From contig NC_134940.1 of assembly GCF_051020765.1 (NCBI RefSeq), forward strand, positions 15,327,712 to 15,391,711: a stretch of DNA of 64,000 nucleotides. The letters are read 5' to 3'. The DNA comes from Lasioglossum baleicum. Taxonomy: Eukaryota; Arthropoda; Insecta; Hymenoptera; Halictidae. The position numbers and the translations under genes were made by a program. The notes beneath the pieces were generated by a model. The model did not search any database. It was given only the letters and a program-made list of their open reading frames with translations, and was not told the origin of the DNA. Shown here one piece after another: positions 35,662-46,199 of this stretch (the first letter of the stretch is position 1; each line of letters starts with the position of its first letter).

Positions 35662-35850
35662 TAGACTGCGAATTTTATGCATTTACACCAAAAATTGGTA
35701 CATACAATTTAAAGCAGTGCACATATTTTAAACATTTAAGACCCTCAACGTATTCGTTTCAATTTAATAAAATAATTAAAACAAAAAAGAAGTTTTTATT
35801 TAGCCTCTCTGTCTTGGAATCGACGCAGACATATTTTATTTTGATATTAA
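35662..35850. mobile_element. TAGACTGCGG-family MITE, right end missing
   Basis: Starts TAGACTGCGAATTTTATGCA and follows 29691-29891 through CAATTTAAAGCAGTG and TCAACGTATTCGTTTC. No CCGCAGTCTA end is found; it decays near 35850. Confidence 0.6.
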
Positions 35851-35859
35851 TTACTTAAA

Positions 35860-38270
35860 ATGATCTCGGAAATCACCGTACTGCATTCTACTCGGTGTTT
35901 AAACATTCACAAATTTTTCATATTTGATAGAGACCATTTTTATTAAGACCAGAGCATTTGTTTATTCAGAAAAATGTACAGAACAGAAACTATTTATTGT
36001 ACAAAATGAATTTTACACGATTAATTGAATCGATGAGTTTTTTAAAGAATGTTATTCATGTTAACGTTATTTAATTTTTTCATTCACGTGCGCACATGTT
36101 ACCGGAAAAATCATAAATTGCATTTTCTCTGAATATATGAACTAGGAAGTAAGATGTTCTTACATATAGGCAGACGTTGTTGTTATATAAACAAGACTGT
36201 TCACAAAAAAAGCAGTAAAACTCGGCAATCATCTTAAGATGCATTTTTGTAGGACTTTCGAAGAATTGATTACGCAATACAGCCGTCGCGTCGCGAAAGA
36301 AAACATTTGATCTAACATTAAGTGGTCATAAACGTACAAAATCAGACGATTCGACGTAACCATTTACGTATAGGATATATTTGTACGTACAATTGTTGCG
36401 AAGCATTTATCCAGTTCTACAAGAATATGGAAAAACCTAGACGAGCGTAAGTTGTTTCTTTAAGACGCATGAAAAATGATGTCGTCAATTGTCATGCAAT
36501 CTTAAAGTATGACATCTCAGATTTTCGTTCTTATTTTTAGCGAGAATTGTGTATTGACGGACGATGAACAAGCAATTTTTATATTCGTCTTGGAAATCTT
36601 TCAATGGAAATGAGATGTTGACATTTGCATACATTTTGAAGGATAAACTTTCATAGTAAAATTAATGGAAAATGTTGAAGAAGAAAAATAACAATTCTTC
36701 TAAATTGGGAATTATTAAATGATAGCTAATCCTCTTTTTATCATTCATGTTCTAACTTGGTTATATAATTACACGAATCTATTTTTGTCGTTTAAACGAG
36801 CAGCCAGAGTCGCCATATTAAGACATTATTTGTCCAAGCTCTACCTTCCCCTTTTACGACGCTATTCCCTACGCCAATGGCCAGTAAACTCATTAGTTAA
36901 AAGATCCAAATATCAGCCGTACAACGATTTAGATTTCTTTACAAGAATAGACTGTGGATCTTTAAGCATTTATAGCAAAATTGAGTAGATTCAAAATTGT
37001 TAGAAAATTTTTTTAATTGAAGATGTCAATATACATATGATTTCTCCTCTATTCAAATCATTAAGCCTGGGACACCCTGCATAGAATCGAAAACATAACA
37101 GTAATCGTAATCGAGGAGATAATTTCAGGTCTTCGTAACAGTTATTCAAGATTAAGGTTCTGCATAACTGTTTTATGTTTTTAAGCAAATCTATTAATAG
37201 GAAAGCTATAAATTCGTCTATACTTACTATACATGTATTTATAAATTTCTTAATTGATTAATTTAGCCGACAATCATTTCGTTTTCCTACATAATAATCT
37301 CAATCATAGTTTGAAAATCAATATTTATCTAATCATAATTTTAATTTTATAATTAGTTACTGAATATTTTCAAATATATTACGTTTACATACTGCGCAGA
37401 TTCTGTCAATTTTACGGCAGTAAAATAAAACTCTATTCAGCAATTCGAGAGAGAACAATAAAAAATAAAAATAAATTATTTATTAGTGTCTACCTTATTT
37501 TTCAAACTGATAATAATTATTTCTTGCTTATGTAACAGCTCTATATGTTACTATAATTTTTTAGACATTGATATGAATGATATTCGACTCAGTTGTTTCA
37601 AGTAATGCGAAATTAATATTAAACTAATGTACGAGGTACATATTTCGTGTAATAGAATAAGGAGATGGAGATTCAAGGAAAAAGATCACACTCTGAAATA
37701 ATTTCGAAATAAATATATTTCATCTTACGCAGACTCAGTGCAAAACAAATAAATTAATGGGTACATTCGCTGTGCGGAGTACATGTATACGTATGTATGT
37801 GGTCGTATATGATGTATTAGTATACACGTATACTAACATGATGCTTAATACTGATTTACTGACTAGTAACATAGCATTTACAACATGCAACATGATAACA
37901 GAGTATAATAACAATTGAAACGCATTCCTCGGAAGGATACTTTCTTAACACGTGTCTTCGTACATCTTAAGTTTCAACAAATATGGCAGGCTGTGACAAT
38001 TAACATGTGGATGCTGCGTTCAAGACATAAATAATGTGAGATGGACTAAGTAAGATCTACAATAAATGATCTTGATTAAAGGCGTACTTCGAATGGATCT
38101 AAAGGCAGATACATTCTTCGGATAAATTCCTACCAAAAAACTGTGATGCACGGATACAGGAACAAAGTTGATGCAGCTTAAAAGATAAATGAAGAAAAGA
38201 GTTTCACTAGAAATTTCAAACGAGCAAGTAATAGAACGGAACGTTACAATTACAGTTTCTATGAATGATT
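35860..38270. other. Intergenic, no gene supported
   Basis: AT-rich. A phrase at about 36950 (TAGACTGTGGATCTTTAAGC) is a further decayed left end of the TAGACTGCGG family. An open stretch at 36719-36988 has no motif and no splice partner. Nothing else was recognised. Confidence 0.35.
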
Positions 38271-38276
38271 AGTGTG

Positions 38277-38416
38277 ACTGCGGATTTTGAACGTTTATAA
38301 TAAATTACAAAACAGTTAAACTCGGTGAAATCAATCGTATCGCAATGTTTAATGTCTGCGTAGCTCGGAAAATAAATAGTTCAGACAATTTTCATTTCGC
38401 ATAGAAATCCGCAGTC
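38277..38416. mobile_element. TAGACTGCGG-family MITE, short copy
   Basis: GACTGCGGATTTTGAACG at the left and ATAGAAATCCGCAGTC at the right, about 140 bp. The TA flanks have decayed. Confidence 0.6.
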
Positions 38417-38700
38417 CAATGATTAAATTAATTATTCGCCTTCATTGAAAATCGAATACAATCGTTGGTAATCCTTTCGAATTGAGCGATAAATATATTT
38501 CTACCTCAGATATGGTCCCGCTTAGATTTCTGAATCTGATATACATACATAGAGACACACGTATCAAGACAGAATTAAACTTTAATTACGACCCGATACC
38601 GTCTGAATTAGAGCAGCACACCTCTTTCGAAATGCAAGTCAATTTCTCGGGCATCGCCTGCTTGGAACTCCCGCACTAGATATACTATACAAATATCTAC

Positions 38701-38828
38701 CATAAATCATTTTTTCTTTTTTTTTTCTCTCTTAGTAATTTTCTTTCCTCATTCTCATAGTTCCCATAAATCATTTTTTCTTTTTTTTTTTTCTCTCTTA
38801 GTAATTTTCTTTCCTCATTCTCATAGTT
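38701..38828. repeat. Direct tandem duplication of a 64-bp pyrimidine-rich unit
   Basis: CATAAATCATTTTTTCTTTT at 38701 recurs at 38765. Both copies continue through CTCTCTTAGTAATTTTCTTT and TCCTCATTCTCATAGTT. Confidence 0.85.
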
Positions 38829-39278
38829 TCGCAGAAATGACGCATTCGTTTCTACATTTTCCCGAGACTCCAAACGAGAGTAACCTGAACGATAACAATT
38901 TTCGGCTGTTCCCACGATCACTCACTTCGGCCCAATTTCAGCTCTCGGTTATCGCAGCTCGATAATCCAAAAATATCCGCAAGAAGTGAAGGTATCAAAG
39001 CCTACTTTCGCGTAAGGCCGACGTTCATCCTTTGATCATCTGACCGCTTAGAGGCGGACGCGATAATCGATGTCATCCTCGGAAGCTATCTCCGTCGTTT
39101 GATGGCTCCTTGATCGACTTCCCTCCTATCTCCATAACTTTCCGTCGCCATTAACGGACCGGATCGGCAGGTTGGCTGGGCTTGTAGACCGTCACGGAAG
39201 ACTGACAACTCCGTTCTCCTCCGTTGTCGCTTCAGAAAGCCGGAGGAAGAAGAAGAAAGCTGTTCTTCCTTCCGTGGT

Positions 39279-39587
39279 TCACTTTCTGCCCCAGTGCAGA
39301 ACCCGGTGCCCGTGAGAGAATCTACTGCTCAGAGACCCGTTGCTACCTTTTGAACTGTTACTTCCAGCGCTGCACACGCTCTCCGACCTCATGACGCTCT
39401 TCTTCGTCGGCTCCAGGATCTTGTCCAGCATCTGACGGATAGTGCTGTGCTTCCTGTTGAACGGATTCGTGTACATCTTCGTTCGTTTCCCTTCGACGTC
39501 TGTTTGCGGAAGATTGGCTGAGTCCAATTGCTGTCCAAAACTTTTGGAAGCGGTATTCACTATCTTCTGATAAGTTGAAGGCTCGAT
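39279..39587 (-). CDS. Possible terminal coding exon of an unrecognised Ser/Lys-rich protein
   Basis: On the minus strand an AG acceptor (GGGACTAG) precedes an open frame of 102 codons, reading IEPSTYQKIVNTASKSFGQQ at its start. A basic, serine-rich tail follows (GSNSSKGSNGSLSSRFSHGH) and ends in a stop at 39279. Its base composition is higher in G+C than the surroundings and the residue mix looks protein-like. A second frame over the same bases is also open for 79 codons, so the reading frame is not certain. I do not recognise the family. A donor exon could be 39818-40018 on the same strand, but the splice phases I could find do not fit cleanly. Confidence 0.35.
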   Translation of the reverse strand: MEPSTYQKIVNTASKSFGQQLDSANLPQTDVEGKRTKMYTNPFNRKHSTIRQMLDKILEPTKKSVMRSESVCSAGSNSSKGSNGSLSSRFSHGHRVLHWGRK

Positions 39588-39604
39588 CTAGTCCCAAAAC
39601 GTCT

Positions 39605-39700
39605 ATTTAATTAAATAGGCTGAGTTCAATTACTGTCCAAAGCTTTTGGAAGCAGTATTCACTATCTTCTGATAGGTTGAAGGCTTGATCTAGTTTATGG
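39605..39700 (-). repeat. Diverged duplicate of the 5' part of the 39279-39587 exon
   Basis: About 39605-39700 repeats about 39505-39590, including the AG acceptor. It translates as IKPSTYQKIVNTASKSFGQ and then hits a stop. Tandem duplication of an acceptor plus exon start; the upstream copy appears dead. Confidence 0.65.
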
Positions 39701-39817
39701 ATCACTTCTGAATAGAATGTGTCCAATTGTTGATGATTTACTCAACAGAGTAATCAAATCTCTTCAATAATTGGTCCCCGTTGAGAATATTATCAGAGGA
39801 ACACTGTTCACGACTCC

Positions 39818-40018
39818 TTACGCTTCTTTCACTGAGAATGTCGGTTCGCTTTTATCACTGTGCGAAAGTTCCGAAGAACTGTTCGAGTCACTAGTATGTA
39901 CTGTGAACCGAGTCGGGTGTCGGAATGATTTGAAGCGTTGGTCAGTGCGTTTATATATGGTAGACGTTCGGTGACCTTCGTTCGAGCTCGGATAACGTCG
40001 TCTAGCGACTCGATGCAT
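39818..40018 (-). CDS. Possible upstream exon of the same minus-strand gene
   Basis: An ATG-initiated frame of 66 codons begins MHRVARRRYPSSNEG and includes SDSNSSSELSHSDKSEP near its end. It has a GC|GTAAGG donor-like sequence close to its stop. It shares the serine-rich, basic character of 39279-39587. The function is unknown, and the joining of the two is not proven. Confidence 0.25.
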   Translation of the reverse strand: MHRVARRRYPSSNEGHRTSTIYKRTDQRFKSFRHPTRFTVHTSDSNSSSELSHSDKSEPTFSVKEA

Positions 40019-40912
40019 GGAAATAATTGGTAACGCAGGTGCATCGGTGCAAGTGCACACGCTTGACGAAAGTCAAGGGTGATGGGTTCTCGTCCACGAG
40101 TATGAATACGCTCTCGAAATTATCATTTTTTAATATCAATTAGACTAGAGATTAGAAATTAGTACGTACTCGTCGATGCTCAACTTTTTAATCATTGAAC
40201 TGCCGAGCATTCGACGCGTCTGAATAAATGAAGATAATTTTTTCATCAGTAATGTAAATTCTTGGTATTCGAATTGAATTATATTTTACCTAACGTTCAC
40301 TTAACGTTTTTATTTTACTTAATGTTTAATTCACAGTAAGCATACTAAATGTTAATCAATTTGACTAGTATGCAGTCTTGTGTTGGACTCTGTTTAATGA
40401 GTTTTTAAAATAATTTGTACGAGTTAAAAAATTACTTTTCACGTCAGGAAAAAAATATGCCTTTGATTAAGAAATAAGCAATGCAAAGATTAAAGTAAAA
40501 GAGAATATTCTTTTTATGGAATCTTAAAGTAATATTTTGTCTCAATCGTTTTTAGTGAAATAGTCATCGATATACAAATATATTATAATGGTTTGATAAA
40601 CTATTTCTACGTCTCCAAGGTTTTTTCCTTATAGTTTCAATGTCTTAAACACGACGAAACAATAAAAGAGTTATTTACATCTTTATCTTGAAAACGTAAT
40701 AGGTTGTAACAGTTGCATATATAAATTCGTTTCCTATAATCGCTTAAACGTTCTTACAACTTAAAACATTTTAAACAAACGAATATTTATGCATTTTCTT
40801 AGGATTTTATATTTGTTAAATGTAAAGTAAAGAATCATGTACAAATTAAAAATTGGCAATTTTACAAAATGTTGTATTATACATACGTATATATTTATTC
40901 TAATTTAAACGG

Positions 40913-41042
40913 TAGTCACATTTGTCTATAAATTAAAAATCTTTTTGTTTTTTGCTTGGAGCACCTACAATAATTTAATCCATAGTCACATTTGTCTATG
41001 TATAAATTAAAAATCTTTTTGTTTTTTGCTTGGAGCACCTAC
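40913..41042. repeat. Tandem duplication of a 70-bp unit
   Basis: The block from AGTCACATTTGTCTAT through CTTGGAGCACCTACAA occurs twice in direct orientation. The second copy has a 4-bp GTAT insertion. Confidence 0.85.
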
Positions 41043-41045
41043 AAC

Positions 41046-43039
41046 GGTTCATATTGTATCAGCGATGCAGGCACCACTGCTTTTGGTCTTGGTCTATTTA
41101 TAAATTTATCACTGCACCTTTGCTACTTGTGTTTCTTGCTACATTAACATTTCAATGATAGGGTACCCGACATGTGTGTAAGTGTCTGTTTGTTACAAAA
41201 AAGAAAAAATGTAATTCACTCAGTTTCGAGGTTGCTCGTCGATGTCGAGGTCGGGTGACCATAAATTTCATGTCGCTGATATTCGAAGAAATAGTAATTT
41301 CCGAAACGGGAAGGTCAAGCAAGAGAAATCAAGAAAAATGGAGATAAGAAAGAGATAGTTCCGAAGCAAGCTCGTGGAAAGTTCACGGATGAATTCTTTC
41401 TGGACGTTTATACCGACGACGGGAACAGATATTTATTTAATAAAGTGTTTCTCGGAATTCGTGTTAAAGTCAAGTGTCGTCGGAATGAACTTCAACGGAA
41501 ATGGAATTGGCTGATTTATAATTTCTTGTTGATCTATCTCTAGGGGAAAGCCAAGATTCATACTTGGAAGTGATAAATAACGGTTAGCGAAGATAATCAA
41601 TATTATTTAGATCAGGCCCGGGAAATTTCTTCACCGAAGATAAATATAAGTCTTCATCTGGCGACTCTGTAATGCCCGAATAATGGTAATGGCTAAATTA
41701 TTGGTGTTAAAAAGGTGTTAGGTAGCGGCCAAGTTTGAATAATTTAGCCCTCCATGTAACTCTTTAAAAATTAAATAGCGTTCTGTTAAACTAATTTTTA
41801 CAAACGCTTTTTTCAGCGTTGCAAGAGGTATTTCTAAGCTAACGAACTTGGCCGTATTTTGTTTGTTCTCACAACTTTTTACTTCCATAGGAACTTGGCT
41901 CCTGTTTACAGGATGTTTTTGTTGGGATTAGTATTTACAGGATGACGACGTCTCTCAAGCCTGATACAGATTTTGTTCACCAGTGATATGCACACAACAT
42001 ATTATTATACCGTAACGGAAGAACTCGACGCTTAGATAAAACAGGAAAGCTTTCGGTCAAATCCTGGAAATCCCACGGCAGGACCTTTGTGAACAGTTCC
42101 ACTAATAACAAACGCAAATATGTACCCTACGAGATAGCTGGTATCGCAGAATCCGACAAAGAAAATGGATATCTCCGTTATAGAGTACCGGATTCGAAAA
42201 AAATGGTTTTCATGCAAATTTTAATAGTACACACGATTTAATTACATGGATACACCCAGCCACGTAAGCCATACAATCGGGGAAACCCCTTGCGGCACGA
42301 CCTTCGTTTATTGATGTGCGTACGGTTACTTCCCGTGAATGACCTTTTTACAATGCGTCAGCAAAGAGGAAATGAGAATTTCAAAAAAAGCTGTTATGGT
42401 CGCAAATGTCCTTGTTTTCTTGGAACAGTCGTGCAAGTTTTCCATGTTATTACGTGTATCCTTGTATAATTATTAATACCAAATTAACGGTAGAATTCAG
42501 ATTAAGAGAATTTTAAAATTCTGTATATGAGTATATTGATAACTTTAGCGCTGGACGGTGTTGCGAATGTTGATTACATTCGTCTAATCTGGGGCATCAT
42601 AGCAACGCGACATCAAACGTCTTTCTTTTATGTGAGTTGTTTTCGTCGTATGCGAGAGTTGCATAAATAATACAACAGTGTGATACCGGTGAGCGAGGTT
42701 ATGGTTATGATGCGAATGATGCGATGCAAGACGCGCGGCGATCACGTGTGCAACGTGCGAGTCTAATTATGTGTTTTTTGATATTAAGTGTTGAACAGTA
42801 AACATATTTTGTTCGACACGTGCAGTGGACCAAAGTATGAGTATCCATAAGTAATGTCGTTCCTTGGTATTTCGATAAACTTTTATCCTTGCACATATTA
42901 CCCATACATATGTATATGGAATTATTTGTATAATACTTTAAAAATCAATTTTTTCACTAATCTATGCACTGTACCTAATTTGGTTGACGTGTGCAAAATG
43001 TAAGGACGTGGTGAGAATAGTCGGTATTATACATGTTAA
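41046..43039. other. Intergenic, no gene supported
   Basis: No open frame with a recognisable family. A phrase near 41657 (CATCTGGCGACTCTGTAATG) recalls the CAGTGTCGCCAGAT family end, without a clear partner. Confidence 0.35.
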
Positions 43040-43915
43040 CTTTCCAGTTTGTGTTGCATTAAACAAATTACTTCGGTTTTGTAGAATTTTTAAGGTTGCC
43101 GAGTTGATAGTCAATGTACCATCAATATATGTATAATCAATTAATATATACATACATATTGATGTTCTTGAATTCTTTTAGCCTGTCTCAAATAGCACCC
43201 ATCTAATAGTTTGTGTTTCATTAAAAAAATTACTTTGGTTTTGTAGAATTTTTAAGGTTGCTGAGTTGGTAGTCAATGTGTTGACCATTTTTATCAGTTG
43301 AAAATAATATACTGATGAATTCTTGAATTCTTTTAGTTTTTCTACTGTCTCAACTAGCACTCATCGTATAGTTGGTACTTCATTAAATAAAATACTTTGT
43401 AGAATTTTTAAGGTTGCCGAGTTGATAGTCAATGTATCATTAATATATAATCAATTTGGTCGTTTGCGTAAAATACCACGGAACCCAGCTAAGTAGAGTA
43501 CACGTGTGATGAGAGAGAGTTTGCATGTTTGAATTCTTTTAGCCTGTCTCAAATAGCACCCATCTAATAGTTTGTGTTTCATTAAAAATATTACTTTGGT
43601 TTTGTAGAATTTTTAAGGTTGCCGAGTTGGTATATATACATATAGTCAATGTGTTGATCTTCTTTATAAGTTGAAAATAGTATATTGATGAATTCTTGAA
43701 TTCCTTTAGTTTTTCTACTGTCTCAAATAGCACCCATCTAATAGTTTGTATTTCATTAAATAAGTTACTTTGGTTTCCTAGAATTGTTAAAGTCGCTAAG
43801 TTGCCAGTCGAAGTGTTGATCATCTTTATAAGTAGAAAATAGTATATTGATGAATTCTTGAATTCCTTTAGTTTTTCTACCGTCTCGAACAGCACCGTTC
43901 CAATAGTATCATAAG
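43040..43915 (-). repeat. Tandem array of about 165-bp units, open on the minus strand
   Basis: Four or five units share TTACTTTGGTTTTGTAGAAT, TTTTTAAGGTTGCCGAGTTG and GATGAATTCTTGAATTC. Read on the minus strand, each unit encodes versions of VLFETVEKLKEFKNSS and NSATLKILQNQSN. Two adjacent units are 162 and 174 bp (54 and 58 codons), so they stay in frame with each other. Some units end in stops after WVLFETG. The array is interrupted by a 75-bp segment at 43456-43530. Whether it is a coding repeat or a satellite with an open frame cannot be told here. Confidence 0.65.
43456..43530. repeat. 75-bp segment shared with 45828-45902
   Basis: From GGTCGTTTGCGTAAAATACC to AGAGAGAGTTTGCATGTTTG, almost identical to 45828-45902 (one G/A difference seen). 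Here it sits inside the tandem array; there it sits downstream of a heat-shock-type promoter. Confidence 0.85.
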
Positions 43916-44594
43916 TGCATAACATTCGTAGTCTACCTATGATTACATCATGAAGTGTCGTTTTTAAAATGTTTTTGAATAGAAATTAGTTAATTGCTCT
44001 TATTCTTGTATAAAAGTAGTTCTTCCTGCGTCAATATTATAATGCAGCTTGTATAACAATCAATATCGTCCGACAGAACTTCTGACGTCCAAGGGAAACA
44101 GAGGCAATAATCTTCGGCATCTCCGAGTATTTGACGTCATTTACAGCGCACGTTTGCAATAGAGCCTGGTAAACATACGCTACAGACAGTTTCCTCCGCG
44201 TCGTTAACCAGAGATTCTTCGAAAGGTGCGACTTAAAAGTTCTGTTGCTCTTAAATGACATTAAGGCGGTAGACTCGTTTCCAGAATTGCAAGAACGCGG
44301 GATGCTCGTTCTCATTTATCGATAATACAAAGATGGGATTTTTCAGTAATGGGATTTTTCAGTAGTTAAAAGTTAAAAGCGCTAGATAAAAGATCGATGT
44401 AGGCTGCGATCCCCTCGAAATTCCTATATTTTACCATACGTTTTTATTTTACCACGCTTATATTAAATTGCCGTGCTGTTGTACGCGTCAAATCTTGTAA
44501 TCGAATTTTAAATCTCTTCCCATAGTCCAATCTTGCTGAAATTTTGTATACACACTTGCTTCCGGTGACAATAATAGTAGATAATAAAATTTTT

Positions 44595-45112
44595 TAAAAT
44601 ACTTTCTAAAAACCACGCTTATATTAAAATGCGCTAAAAAGGAGAAAATAATTTTTTTCTGGTTCTCCATAAAATACCGAATCCAGTTAAATGATTAATA
44701 ATATATTTCCTAAAAATTTTAAGCAATTAGTTCAACATTTCTTCTGTTATAAAATTAGTGTCGGAATAGATAGAAAAATTTCATATGAAGTTAAATCAAA
44801 TCATGACATTTTAGTGACTATAAAAATAAAAGCGTGGAGCGCTAAACTATATTGACGTAATTTTCGTAGGCGCTCCACGCTTTTATTTTTATAGTCACTA
44901 ATGTCATGATTTGATTTCAGTTTACATTAAATTTTTCTATCTATTCCAACACTAATTTTATAACGGGAGAAATTTTGAACTAATTGCTTGAAATTTTTGG
45001 GAAAAATATTGTTAATCGTTTAACTGGATACGGTATTTTATGGAGAACCAGGGAAACAATTATTTTTTCCTTTTTGGTGCATTTTAATATAAGCGTGGTT
45101 TTTAAAAAGTTC
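44595..45112. repeat. About 515-bp imperfect palindrome
   Basis: The arms run from AAAACCACGCTTATATTAAA at the outside to AAAAGCGTGGAGCGC / GGCGCTCCACGCTTTT at the centre, about 240 bp each with scattered differences and a roughly 30-bp loop. Either a large fold-back transposon or an inverted duplication. The transcript would form a long hairpin. Confidence 0.8.
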
Positions 45113-45524
45113 TTTTTATACATTTTTACGTTTACGTAATTTGCATTATTCTCAGTCACAGCTTTATGAAAAGGGCAGTTGTACGCGTCCGAATAATACA
45201 GTGTTCGGATGAAAATTATTTAAAGAAAAATAAATTTTTAAAAAATACCACGTTTTTCAAACGGACTAAAAAGTATAAAATAAATTTTTAAAAAACGGAC
45301 TAAAAAGTATAAAATAATTTTGTCTAGCCCCATACAGATTCCTAACCCCGTACAGATAGTCCTGAAAATTTGTGATTGTGAATTTTGAATAGTTATGAAA
45401 ATACTTGTAAGATTTAAAACGAAAAACATGGGGCGCGGGCAATAGATAGTTGATGCATGAACACTTAAATCACTAACAATTTTATTGCACTGCAAATGAT
45501 ATGAACTTTGTACTGTGTAGCATG

Positions 45525-45735
45525 TATAGAAAATTCTAGAAGAAATTCAGACCGACAAGCTTCTGAAAGCTTCTAGAAGCATAGTCACGGCCGACATGAG
45601 GTAGCGACGTAAGGGGAGCGCGCGAAAAGAGTTGTTGATTTCACGTTCGCGGATAGTGACGAATTCATATAAATAGAGGGTTCACGGAGGTACTCGGTCT
45701 ATGTATTTGCTATTCTGAGAGAGAGGACGAGGTAA
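45525..45735 (+). promoter_or_regulatory. Heat-shock-type promoter (two HSEs, TATA box, possible first exon)
   Basis: GAA-AA-TTC-TA-GAA at 45529-45541 is a perfect three-unit heat shock element. TTC-TG-AAA-GC-TTC-TA-GAA at 45561-45578 has four units with one mismatch. A TATAAATA at 45668-45675 lies about 90-140 bp downstream, the usual arrangement. A strong donor-like GAG|GTAAGG follows at 45732. No large open frame lies within the next several kb on the + strand. It could drive a non-coding RNA, or be the promoter part of a solo LTR or other repeat. AATAAA occurs at 45967. Confidence 0.5.
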
Positions 45736-45827
45736 GGATCACAGCCGCTCTTGGTTAGCAGTAGCACCCCGGCAGGAGAGTACGGCGATAATACCTTGTC
45801 GAGCGAGAGAGGACAGAGCACCTTCTG

Positions 45828-45902
45828 GTCGTTTGCGTAAAATACCACGGAACCCAACTAAGTAGAGTACACGTGTGATGAGAGAGAGTTTGCATGTTTG
45901 CG
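45828..45902. repeat. 75-bp segment shared with 43456-43530
   Basis: See 43456-43530. It lies about 130 bp after the predicted start site of the heat-shock-type promoter, within what would be its transcript or intron. Confidence 0.85.
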
Positions 45903-45974
45903 ATTTATAATTCGAGCAATTGAATAATTTTATATACCTCACCTTCCTGTACCCATGTTCCTAACCAAAATAAA

Positions 45975-46160
45975 TTTGTTTGTCCAGCATATCCTGTTTA
46001 TTCCCTAACGTTATGGCTACAGCTACAGCGTAAATTATAATTTCTGGGAAATCTTTTTTGCATATTTCATATATCAATGTTTCTAATTGATTATAAAAAA
46101 TCAGGTCGTTTATAAAAAAGTTGTTTTTAAAAGTTGTACGAATACTTTGTACACCCACTA
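45975..46160 (-). repeat. Dispersed repeat, inverted relative to 24671-24840
   Basis: The reverse complement begins GTGGGTGTACAAAGTATTCG and contains CCTGATTTTTTATAATCAAT, as at 24671-24840. No coding capacity; family unknown. Confidence 0.55.
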
Positions 46161-46199
46161 AGTATACATATGTATACGGTCTAAGGGCCAACCGAGGAA

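Noticed and set aside
36719..36988. 89-codon + strand frame with hydrophobic start
   Set aside because: The hydrophobic stretch resembles a signal anchor, but base composition is like the flanks and nothing downstream fits.
38482..38679. Open frame of 65 codons on the + strand
   Set aside because: No ATG context, motif or partner exon; probably chance.
44037..44315. ATG-initiated 92-codon minus-strand frame in a less AT-rich patch
   Set aside because: No family motif and no splice partner could be seen; kept only as a note.
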